From Xestospongia bergquistia (Eukaryota; Porifera; Demospongiae; Haplosclerida; Petrosiidae): a DNA stretch of 64,000 nucleotides. Position 1 is the first letter of the stretch; every line of letters starts with the position of its first letter. The stretch is from NCBI GenBank assembly GCA_963965975.1, contig OZ014411.1:26522249-26586248 (forward strand). The letters are read 5' to 3'. A program made the position numbers and the translations under genes. Of the stretch, positions 28,801 through 40,800 are shown in pieces. The notes beneath the pieces were generated by a model. That model saw only the letters and a list, made by a program, of their open reading frames with translations, searched no databases and was not told the origin of the DNA.

Positions 28801-31800
28801 CTCGACATGTATTTTTGCATTATATCCTCTGAGATGTCCCAGACCTTTTCCAAAAACATTCTGATGTTTTGCTAAAATATTCTGCAATTTGTCATTACCG
28901 ACCATGTGAATACTCTTCCAATCAATCCGTATATATTGAAGCCAGTTACGACCAAACAAGTTTGGACCGTTTCCTTTGATGACTAATAATGGTAGAATAG
29001 CACCCTCTTCCTTATATTTAACTTCCACACTACAGCTACCCAATGGCTGTATCTTCTCTCCTGTATAAGTCCTGAGAATTGTTGTCATCTTTTGCAATTT
29101 CTTCTTGGAATATAATTTAGACCATGTGGCCTCTGAGATCCATGACACTGACGCTCCAGTATCCAGCTCCATGTTCACTAGCTTCTCCTCAATGTATACC
29201 TCCAGTTCTATTGCATCCTCACTCTTGCCTGAATGTTTTATAAATTCTTCAAGGTCAAGTCCCTCCCATGTTCTTGCAATTATGTCAACTGTCTGACTGG
29301 TCGTGGCCTGTGGTTTCGTCTGCTTAGATTTCTCTGGCCCAGCAGGGAGTCTATCAGACCTTGGGGGACCACTTCTACACACCCGTCTGTATGTGGCCAG
29401 TCTTACCACAAGTCAGGCACTTCACATGTCGAAATCTGCAACGATCTGGAGTATGGCCGCTATTTCCGCAACGGTAACAGTTCGTGGTAGTAACTTTGTA
29501 TACCTCTGTCGGTTTTTGTACAGGGGTTTGTAGCTCTGTCACGTTCTTCCTTACACTTTCCATGCCCACAGCAATATCCAATGCTGAATCCAAGGTGAGT
29601 GTCTTCTCTGCCAACAGTCGTCGTTGAATGTTTTCGTCATTAATGCCACATACTATTCGATCTCTCAATAAGTCATTCAATGATGCACCAAATTTGCAAT
29701 ACCGAGCTAGAGAACGTAGTTCAGCCACAAATGTGCTCACAGCTTCCCCTTCGTGCCTAATTCTCGTGTGGAAGCTGTAGCGTTCCACAATATCTGACAG
29801 TGCCGGGTTATAGTGTTCGGTTAAGAGCGTCACTAGCTCTTCATAACTCTTCTCTCCAGGTTTCTGAGGGCTCTCCAGGTCAAGAGCTTGTAAGGTGCTG
29901 GTCCAATTGCTGATAAAAGAACAGAACGCTTTTTGTCTACGAAGTGTCTACTCGACCGGTACCGGTTCGCATAATCAAAACCTTAAACAACCGGTTCCGG
30001 TAGACCTGGGACTGTAAATAGAGCCGGGTAGTGGCCACACCCATTACCGACGATGATATACAAAGAATCTACCGACGAGTTATAACTCGAAAACAATAGA
30101 TCATTGTTGCAATGTTGTGTAAATTAACAATGTGTATTTTAACAAATAATGTAGTTGAAGGTGCAGTTATTTCTTGTAACAGTCTCTACAGAACCAGTGC
30201 TTTGCCTTTGGATTTTGTTTTAGCCCAACACATTTCATGTGATACCAACTAAGGCAATGATCACAAACAATAGCAGGGAACTCATTTAGGTCATGCTGGC
30301 AAGTCTTGCAAGTATAAACTGAATTTTTCTTCTTCCTGGTTACCACATTCTGAACAAGAATCCAAGCATCGTTAGAGAAGTAATGACGGACAAGATTAAT
30401 GTTGACATTCTCATCCAAAACAGCGTCTGGAAGCTTCTCAGGTAATACTTCTACACTTGTTTCTTCAATCAGATTTTTGGGGTACTTCATTACAGCAGTC
30501 ACTTCTTCTTTGTCAACGAACCACCCCAAAATAACTGCAACGATAATAGTCAGCACTAACAAAAGGCCAAAAATAAGTACCTTCTTCTTTTAATGATGTA
30601 TGTAATTTCAAGAATGGAAGAACTTTGTCACACTTTCATCTTTTAGGAAGGCCAATAACAGTGCTCTCATGCCCTTTAGGTCTTCCTCTTTTGCGAATTA
30701 TTGGAGGAAGTGATATATCTAAATAAATTAAAATAAATAAATACTACATGTTGTACAACTTATACCTTTAAGGGATACTTGCTCCTTCTGAATCCTTGCA
30801 TCTAGGTCAGGAATAGAGATCTGGTGTATTTTGATTCAGCAAGACAAATCTGGGAAATGGTTTGGTTAATCCCTAAACATACAATACAATACAAAACACA
30901 TTATAGAGCATTACATACACTTTTTAAAGCTGTTGCTGTTATTCTTCTGTTTGTGGTTTTTCCTTTACAAAGATTTTACACATCAAATCAAAAGATGTAC
31001 TGCTTACCTGCCATATTAGTTGAGGAGCCTAATGGTGGCAAAACATCTAATGTACATGTAGCTAATAAAACTATAAAACTGGTAAATAAATGACTGTTGC
31101 TCTACCTCTTGAATGACATGTATGATCCACTTCCATCATACTGCTTTCTTCCTCCTGTGCAGTAGCTAAGATACACACTAAAGATTAACATATTCAGTAA
31201 TACGTTGCCAATACTTTGTTCCAATTGCCCTTCATTTTCACCAGTACTTGTTGTCAATGGTGAATTTGAATTATGATTCAACGGCCCAATCACACTAGTA
31301 CCAACCGATGTTTGTGCATTTCCATCTTCTAATGTTAATGCAAATGTACATTGTGTTACAGTATATACAATTCTATACATTATTCATTGTTATTGTTAAT
31401 TATTGTTCCTATATATTAATACTTATTTTCATTACTGTTATTCATTATCATTATTATTATGTAATCATTGCACTAGTGAGTGAAACTCCATGCTTTAACA
31501 ACATATTAAAAATGTAGCTTAACTGAAATATGGCATATTATACATGAAACTAACCTAGTACATTAAATTTCTCCCCATTCTCCCAGACAGCAATTATTCT
31601 CTTCAGAAGATCACACCGAGAAGTGAACATCTCACCAGTACTTTCAGAAGCAAGAGAAGCTAGTGTTGTAATGATCTTTGAAACATGGCGAAATTTGTCT
31701 GCCTATTCAATACAATTATCATTGTCAATACATACCAACATACATGTATATACTTGAGACATTGGGCGTTTCGAAGATACAGGTAAGTCAGATATAGTAA

Positions 31801-34800
31801 CTGCAGGAGAATCATTCTCAACTGTGACAGAGCTGCTACTTCGAAAGATGCGTTGATTTTCTTTGTAATATTTAAAAGACCATCGTACGTCACACAGCTC
31901 TTCTGCAAAAAGATCTACCTCCAGTCTCTTTCTAAGTGCAAATATGTGCTTGCAGGGTAACTTCATGGATATCCATGACATACAAGTGCAGCTTGTGGTA
32001 GAAACATTGAGTAGACTTCACTCGAAGTAACTTCGTAGTATTCGTGACCATCTTTCAAGGTACTTGTGATATTTACTTTATCTTTCAGGTCTATTTGCTT
32101 TTTCACAAACTTAAAAGCATACTCTGTCAAGTGGTCAATGTATTTTACAATGTTTTCTTCATTAGTGGAATGGTATGTCACAGGGACTTTTTGGGCTACA
32201 AGAGCAGCCTTGTGGTCACGCTCTGATCTAAGAACTCGAACGATTAAAAAAAAATTCTGAATAAATGCTTCCAGTGACGAGTATCTGGACACAACGGACT
32301 TCAACTTATCATTTAGACTTTCTAAACGATTATTGTTGTGTTAAGAAAATTCCCAGAGTTGTACTTCATCCCCATAGTCCATAGTTCCCTGATTGGGTGC
32401 CAGTTGCTATTAAAGTACTCTAAAACAGTGGAAGGTACGGAATCACAAAAACGTGAGTATATCTCTTGGTACTTCTCTACTGAAGTGGAGTAAGCTAATT
32501 GTTGTAGTAGTTCCAATGACATATTCCGCTGCCCAGCAGTAATCCCCATCTTCTCAGTTGTAATTTCACGCCGGAAGCTTCTGAAAGTATGAAAGAGGCA
32601 AATCTGTAATGTTGCAGATGGAAAACAACAGGCTAAAACATCTCTTTGGCTCAAATCTTATCGCCCATGAGCACACAAATTGATTTCCAGTTGGAATTTC
32701 CTTCTTAAAGAAATCGATCATATGAGACATGGATTCTTCTGTCTCCTCCAGCATTAGAAACACTGCAGCTATTTCACTTAGCCCGTTTCCATCTTCTACT
32801 AGTAAAATATAGACAGGGAAGCGTAACTCGAGAAGCTTATAAGTAGCATCGATGCAGACAAATTCTGGATATGCGGCAAATATGTCCTTCATTTCCTGAT
32901 CCTGGAAATAAATACCTTTCAGTACTCTCGAATCATTCATTACTATTTCTACACAAGCACCTATAAGTAGTGTTAAAACATCACCATAATACATATAAGT
33001 TAAGTGAATGCATGACACTTACCATAAGTATCAGTAAGTTTCTCAACAGATGCTTCTAAATTGTTTTGAGTACTTTTGTTTTGCAAGGAACTTTGTAAAT
33101 TGGTTATGTCCTTCAAAGTAACAGCTTTTCTTGTTTCTTGAGAGAGCTTATGTTGTAGAATCTTCTTGTTAGCTTTTACATTCAAGAAATTCTTTGCTCC
33201 TTTCTTCTCGGAATCGCTTAGTTTTCTTTGACGAGGAAGATGCTTAAATAATTGCTGAAACGACAATATTATTAACTGAATTACAATACTCACGCTGTCT
33301 TACCTTATTGATTGCATGGGTGTGGTCCTCTATTATTTTTTCAAAATTAATCTTTGACCATCCTCAGATGCACGAAAAGAAACTAATGCCGGACTCATTA
33401 GCTCTTGGTTCAAAATTGGGGGAGCTATCGCTCAAAATCGCACTCACTGCATCGTCCCTCGTTTCAGCCATTGAGATTGCACGTGGAGGGTGTGGCCACC
33501 ACCCGGCTTTCTATTTACAGCCCCAGGTCTACCGGAACCGGTTGTTTAAGGTTTTGATTATGCGAACCGGTACCGGTCGAGTAGACTTCGTTCCACATAC
33601 TGGTCCCACGGCTCCAGCATAGCATCAAATTCTCGTAGTCTTCCCAGAACACCTGCCATCTCACCCTCGTCGCCAAATGTTATATCTCTTATTAAACACA
33701 AATGAAAACAACTCAATACTAGCACAGAACTGAATTAAGGACAACTATACAATTGCTTAAATATCCAATGAATACTTACAAGTACAAGTCCAAAGTACAC
33801 AATTAATACACTAGTCCAAAGTACATAATCAATACAGTTTATTACATAACAAAAGCAATACTTTTATAAAACTTTGAAAGAGTGAAAACATTGTTCAATT
33901 ATTTTAAGTATGATATTAACAATTGCTACAAATTCATTTGTAGTAAGAATATTCAGGTATTATTAATATCAACACACACATTTTAGCTAAACTATTCGTT
34001 ATAGCAGTTACACTGGATTACTTCTCAGTTTATAAAGAATCATGTCATACAACAAGTACCATATACAGGTTCATCTGTTGGAGTAACTTTAACTTTCTTC
34101 AGACAAGTACACTTTCATCAATTTTTAGAAAACATTTTGAAGAATGTATCTTGACTACTAGAGCTGGTAGATTACTTAGTAACAGTTACAACTTGAGAGT
34201 TCATGTCTCCAATTAGTTGTGGAAGTAAACAGATATATATGTCAACCTTCCCACCAACACAACCAACACTTCATACAACTAATTAGTACCATTACCTGTA
34301 TATAATGTCTGGATAAATTCTCTCTTTATTACTTCAAATGTCAGTGGTCCTCCATGTATATTGTCACACTCTGCAAGGAAACATTCTAAGGTTGGGAAAT
34401 TGATTTGAGTTTTAGATTTGCAAGTGCTTCTTGAGCATATTTGATATATAAGTTATTCACCAATTCTCTATAATGAATAAGTTCATCTTAAGCATCTATT
34501 ACTCTTTAGTAAAACTAATAAAGTATAAACACCTTCACAATCATGATAAAACATACACGAGATCTTCGAAATTGAGATTGTACATACTTACCAGCTATTA
34601 ATAGTCCTGAGAATATGAGAGTTTAATTTTGTTATTGCAGGAGCATAAATGTAAGAAAGACATATAATAACAAGAGTTGTCATTAAAAGCAATCTAAAAT
34701 AAACAACTACATGGAAACATCTTCTCATGAAAGGAAGTGGTAGAGTATAGGTATGTTTTGTGATTGCTCATTTTTGACATTTGACTCATGATAACATGAT

Positions 34801-37800
34801 GAGCTGATTTCTTACCATCCAGAAAAGAGGAAAGGGGCTACAGAGAATTGGCATATTTACTGAATCTTCTTTTTTATGTTTTCCTTTGTATTTGATACAT
34901 CTTCTGATGAGTACCATTTACACACTATGCTGTTAAATTGCTTTAAATAATAAAGTCCCTTACTGATTGCTAAATAAGATATGTTTGGATTAGTAAACAA
35001 TGAGAGGCAAATATTAAGATTCAGTGGTGTGGGTTACTGATTATCAAGAAATACTCCAAACTCTCATATTTGCCCCATATCAATTCAATATTTAGTGAGA
35101 CCAACCCTTAGCTTAATGTACTGCCAATATTATAAATATTATAACATGGACATTGTTCATACCACTTATGTTATATGCATCTTGAGTGTCAGCATCCAAT
35201 TTTTTTTAACCTCACTCTCAAAATATTTGTCACTGCTATTTGTATAGTTTTCTTTCAGTGAAGATATGTAATGAAAAAAGGTCTTTAAATGAGTTAGAAA
35301 GTTTGTGTAAATAGTATCTAGCAACTAGTGTTCTTGTAATTATGTAAATTTAGGTATTCATATTATAGTCTTTGTATTTAGGGTAAGATAATTACTCTAC
35401 TACAAATATATTAAATGATCAATTTGATGTTAATCCTCTTAGTTGTTGTGTTTATATTCTAAGGGTTGATACCATCATCTAAATATTAAAGATATTGCTA
35501 ATTAAAACAAGTTCTAGTGAAAACAAATTTAAAAGAGCTGTACATATGTTACACTTGAATCAATTGGTTTTATAACAATAACAATTTAATCTATTATTAG
35601 TATCTACCCTCATTATCATTGTATATGTGATTACTGAATCAGTTGAAATATAAGAAAGAATGTGACAAGTACTTTTCAATAAGAAAATATTACTGCAAAA
35701 ATAAAATATTGAAAATATTAAAATGTTATATTAGTTGAATAACTTTATATTCATTAAGATATTGTCAGACTGTAAGACTTGAGTCTCCTGTATTGACTAA
35801 TAAGACAGTGACTGCTTGAGTATCATTGTGTGCTCAATTTCACATGATATATATAATTAGTCTTTCTTTCAATATAATATCATTGATTGTTAATATTTTA
35901 ATGTTATCATTAGTTACCAATGTTACTAAATTAGGACCGGAATTTAAAAAATCATTGCAATATAGAATTTGTTTGCTATTATTAATAATGATCAGTTAAT
36001 TGCATATCTCAATTTCTGAAACGTCTTGTCATTGTTTGTTTTTTATTTAACAAGTGACTTACATGTAACAACATTGAAATATTATGTTGTTTTTCTTTAG
36101 AGTGACTCTTAATACTTTTATTTACATATTGTAGTACTATATGACAAGTCTTGTATCAATTAGGACATGTTTATTTATGTATACATCTCAAGTATATAGT
36201 AATAATATATCATTTCTGTTAGTTTCATTACTTTTACAATATAAAGCTTTATCTCAAATTCTGTTTCTTTATATAGTTTGGCGATTCTCCTCTACATTGG
36301 GCTTGCAGAGGCGGTCATGTCAATTTTGTCAAGCTCTTACTCTCTTATGGTGCAGATCCATCAATAATAAATAATGATGGAAAAACTCCTGCTGAGGAGG
36401 TCGAAGCTGATAATGTTAACAGACAAATAATATTGGAAGCTCTACAAAATGCAAAACAAGGTATATAGATTGTTTATATTTATATTATGTGATGATAACT
36501 ATCAATTGTTATGTTAATATCATAAAGAGTTATTATTGACAAAATACATTAAAACATTGTTTAATTCACTATATTATAATATGATGATACATATAATTTA
36601 TGTGTACTCCTCTGTTGAAAGGTAATGAGTATGTTTATGAGAAATATTATTCCTATAACATGATAATTCATTTTCAATAACTATATACTAAGATAAATGA
36701 TGAATTAGAACTAGACATAAAACAACAATAACAATGACTGTTGACCAGAATGCTATGACAACTGTCAACTCACACTCTCTAATTATCAAAATTAATATTC
36801 TAAGCATAATTTGGAGACATACACTAAAGCCTTTTATCAATTATAAGATATGGTTATGATTTTTGTAGCAATTACACAGAATTCATTGTTTATACTATGT
36901 ACATAGGTGAGATGTCAACAATATAATGAAGTTCTCATTGTATATAAAACATATCTCTTAATGTACAAACAGACATTGTAATTGGTTGATTATAGACTAC
37001 TATGTTTTTTGCTTCATTGACTATTTATATCAGCAAGTAACTCAGACTCCTCTACAATATGTTTGTAGATAGTATTAGCCAGCTTGTTGTATATCAAGTA
37101 TTGATTCTAAGAATAATTTGGAGACAAGTATTAAAAGCTTTTTATCAGTTATAAGTCACAGTTATCATTGTAACAATCACACAGAATAGCTAACCTTTTT
37201 AAACAATGTTTCTGTAACATGGAAACAGTTTACCATGTATGTGACCTTGTCTGCCATAGAGCTAACACCATATTATCTGAAAAGACATTAAATTCTGTCA
37301 ATATTTCCATTACAACAATTAGTTGGTCTATATTCATTGCTATAGTCTTATTGTTAGAGCAATGTTACTCATCATTATAACTTAATATATTAAATTATTA
37401 ATGAATTGTGTTCAGTTTACATCACTTTTTTATTGTTGTATAATATTGATATAGAATTCCACAAGTATACACAGCTCTTATTTGATTTGTTCATAGTTTG
37501 TTTTACATAGTTAGATGGAATTATTAGGCTTTGTATTAGGCATTATCAGATATCATTAATAACTTTATACTTCATTTATAATGATTCTCTTAGAAAATAA
37601 ACAGTGTGACCTAAATCAATAACAATGGAATTACAAAAATTATGACTACTTTTTGTATTCAATTTACTAATGACATATACTAGTATTATGGGAAATAAAT
37701 TTAATAGAAGGACCAGTATGTTTATTGTCTTTATTTATACTTCTTTCTTTTCAATAGATTATTCCGGTGTTTTACATAAAGCACTCAAGGAAGGCCATGT

Positions 37801-40800
37801 CAAAGCAAAGTGGTCAAAACTTGCTACATCAGGAGCACCTGCAACTGGAAAGTCTTCAATTATAAAACTTATCTTAGATGAACCTCCTCCAGAAGAACAC
37901 CATAGTACTTTAGCAGTCACTGCACCAGAAATAAGGAGGGTTGGTACAACTGGTTTTATAGCTGGAGGTGAACCAGACAATTCTTCTAATCCAATATGGA
38001 ATAAAGTAAACCCACACTCAGTCAAACAAATGATAGCCAAACAAATAAAACATGGAGTTGATTCTTCTCCAAAAACATCTGCAACAAAAAGTGGAGGTGA
38101 TAGTGAATCTTCATCCTCATCTGACGATGACGGAATACTATCTGGTACTACAAAGGACATGTTACAGTTAAAAGATGTGCCTATTTCACTACAACAATCA
38201 ACACCTAAGCTTGTATCTCCTGCTACTAGTGAAATTGTTAAAATCTTGCCAACTGTAGAGAAGTCTCCTGAACTCTATCAGTCACACTGGGTTTACGTTG
38301 TAGATTCAGGTGGTCAAGCAGCCTTCTTAGACATAGCTCCTGCATTGCTACGACATAACCCAGTTAGCATACTCACCCTAAAATTAAATGAGAAGCTTGG
38401 AGATAGGCCCAAATTTTATTTTAGCTTTAAAGGTGAGTTGATTGGAGAGCCAGTGGAACGCCAGATCACCAACATGCAACTTCTTGAATCATCGTTTCGT
38501 TCACTAGTGTCAACCGATCAACCTCATTTGCGTAATATCCATATCAGATGTTCTTATGACAAGCCTTCCCTTCTGGTTCTTGGTACATTCTATGATAAAG
38601 TGGATGAGTGCAAAGAAGAGACTTTAGATCAGAAAAATGCAGCTCTGTGGTCAACTTTAAGCAAATTCCGTGATGTGAGGCTCAATTATAGTGATGGTAA
38701 AAAGAAAGTTATTTTTCCTATTAACACAATTGCCCGTGGTGAGCCCGAACAAGAAATGGCTAAGTTTATTCGTAATGTTGTTTGCCAGTCTTACATTGAA
38801 GCTATCATACCAGCTCGATGGTTCTTGTTTAATCTGGATCTAGAAGAGTTTCAAAAAAAGAATGGGTCAATGGTTGTAAGCAAAGTACAGTGTTTGAGGA
38901 TTGGAGAAGCACTAATGATGGAGCCTATAGATGTTGACTCAGCACTCATGTACTACCATGATCTGACAGTTTTCTTGTATTTCCCTAAAGTCCTCCCTAA
39001 TGTAGTGTTCTTACACCCACAACCACTATTCGATAAGTTGTCTGAGTTAATTAGTATTTCTTTTGCTGATGCTGTTGACCATTTAAGGAAAATGAATATT
39101 ATTCTACCTGCTGATGCCCACGATCAACTTAAGAGTGAAGGTACCTTTACACGAGATATTTTAGATTGTCTCTCAGAGGGATTTATTGCAGAGTTTACAG
39201 CTGATGATTTTTTAAGATTAATGGCAGATATTTTTATTATTGCACCTCTACCAGAAAAGGGAAAATTTTTTCTTCCCAGTGTCCTCCCAACGTTAGATAA
39301 CTTAGAGAAGATTAGAGGTCCATTCTTAAGAAACACGGACCCTCTGGTTTTGACCTGGGAAATGAAACCACTCCCTCAAGGTGTCTTTCCTGCTCTTGTT
39401 GTTAATCTCCTTAAGCGACAAATCTCACCAAGTTTCGATCTCTATCGTCCCATTGAATTAAGTGAAGAATCTCTACAATATCGTAATGCTATCCAACTAG
39501 CATGTCTTGACCTAGGAGGTGCAATTCTCTTAGTAGATGCCATTTATTGGCTGGAAATATATTATTCTGGGCTTTCTACAAGGTGCTCTGCTATTTGTTG
39601 TTCTGTTATGGAGGGTATTAATGCAGTTGTGAAGAAATTCCAGTATAAGCCAATTCTATCAATTCCTCAGGAACGCTTTCTCTGCTCAATTTGTCCTCCT
39701 CCAAGAAATCATCTTTGTCGTCCAGATGAAGACAAGGAAACGCTTACTTGCTGTCGAGATGGCAGGTCACTAGTGCCAATTGATTGTATACGACAGTACC
39801 CTTGGATTGATTGTGTATCTACAAAAGACATTAAATTACAAGGTAATTAAAAATTGATATACTTGTTTGGTATAGTCTATAGGATGATGTATACAGCTAT
39901 GTATAAAGTATAATGTAAAAACACTGTTTGAATAGATGTATAAGAAAGTGTTAATTATATTAATGGTTAGATAATAGTACATAAGCTTTGAAAATTGTTG
40001 TTATAAACAAACTACAGTGACTTGTGTTATACTGTACCAGCTTTCAAGTGAAAGGTCACACTCGTTACTAGCTCCCTTCTTTTTTCAAGGATATGGAATA
40101 ATTTATCTAATGCAGAATGAATTGTCTGTCATAAAAAGTGCTTATTGCTTGTTCTTGTGTTAAGTATATCAACAATCACTTTGGACCAGTTTTAAGTCCT
40201 CTGAGCATAATATTGTAGGATAGGTCAATATTATAATATTTCCAAATAATCATTATTGAGTCTTTTTATGGCTAGTAAAAGATCAGAAAGTGTTTCTAAA
40301 ATGAAGAACAGGTACTACTATCTAAATAGACAAACTCTTCTTTCTTCTCCACTAGCAAGCTATCGCATGAAGCAACATTATGTGGTTGCCTAATTGTAGT
40401 TCAGTACAGGACTTGCGCATTTGTCATGTGTAGTCACTCTAACCTTGAACAGGTTCTTGTTATTATCATTTTACCACTGTTATCTGATACTACTATCAGT
40501 ACAGTGACTATCACTTTAGTCTGGCACTATGGAATAAAAAATGTAAAAAAGGATATAAATAAGTATGATAAAATTGTTTTTAAGAAAATAAAAGCAACAT
40601 ACAAACTGTAAGGATAGCATTACCAAAAAGTGTAGAAACAAAATACATTGATTAATGTACAAATCAATTCAAAAATATTATAAGTAGCCAATCCTTTTAA
40701 GACAAGAATGATTGTTAGCTACAATTTGACTGTTAAAAAGTTGATATTTTGAGAAGTGTATATGGAGATGAAAGCATGTAACACTAATTGTAATTAACTA

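Larger units (their letters stand above)
29947..33585 (-). mobile_element. MULE DNA transposon nested in the LTR element
   Basis: About 3.64 kb, bounded by long terminal inverted repeats (about 100 bp each; 29947-30045 and 33488-33585) that are G+C-rich compared with everything around and start TCTACTCGACCGGTACCGG. The inverted repeats differ at few positions, so the insertion is young, and it must be younger than the LTR element. It encodes the transposase and SWIM region (31700-33293) and an AT-hook/PHD finger region (30167-30810), all on the minus strand. A clear 8-10 bp target duplication could not be read next to the ends. Confidence 0.88.
25995..33846 (-). mobile_element. Ty3/Gypsy-type LTR retrotransposon, nearly full length, with a MULE inside
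   Basis: Two 169-bp LTRs bound the element and differ at about three positions, so it inserted recently. Minus-strand order is 5' LTR, Gag, protease, reverse transcriptase, RNase H, integrase, 3' LTR. Visible motifs: two CCHC zinc knuckles (CYRCGNSGHTPDRC and a second), protease DTGASVSWI, RT active site YIDDV, RNase H region DTSMYGIGAVLAH, integrase HHCC region (HPGVNRMKSLARMYFWWPG), integrase core HVDYAGPF. A purine-rich tract lies just before the 3' LTR. It is broken: apart from the 3.6-kb DNA transposon that splits Gag, the coding region carries roughly four to five breaks. No clean target-site duplication was read. Confidence 0.92.

Noticed and set aside
28607-28864. Plus-strand frames over the LTR element (also 29105-29533, 30399-30593, 32044-32260)
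   Set aside because: Shadows of the minus-strand Pol and transposase frames.
29930-33600. Target-site duplication of the nested MULE
   Set aside because: Flanking bases (GAAGTG side and CTTCG side) look like extra inverted repeat, not a direct duplication.
25990-33851. Target-site duplication of the Gypsy-type element
   Set aside because: The flanking five bases, TAAAC and TAACA, are not identical; not claimed.
37670-37757. ATG at 37670 as start of the GTPase gene
   Set aside because: A good acceptor (TTCAATAG) follows, the sequence before it is intron-like, and the phase joins to the ankyrin exon at 36460.
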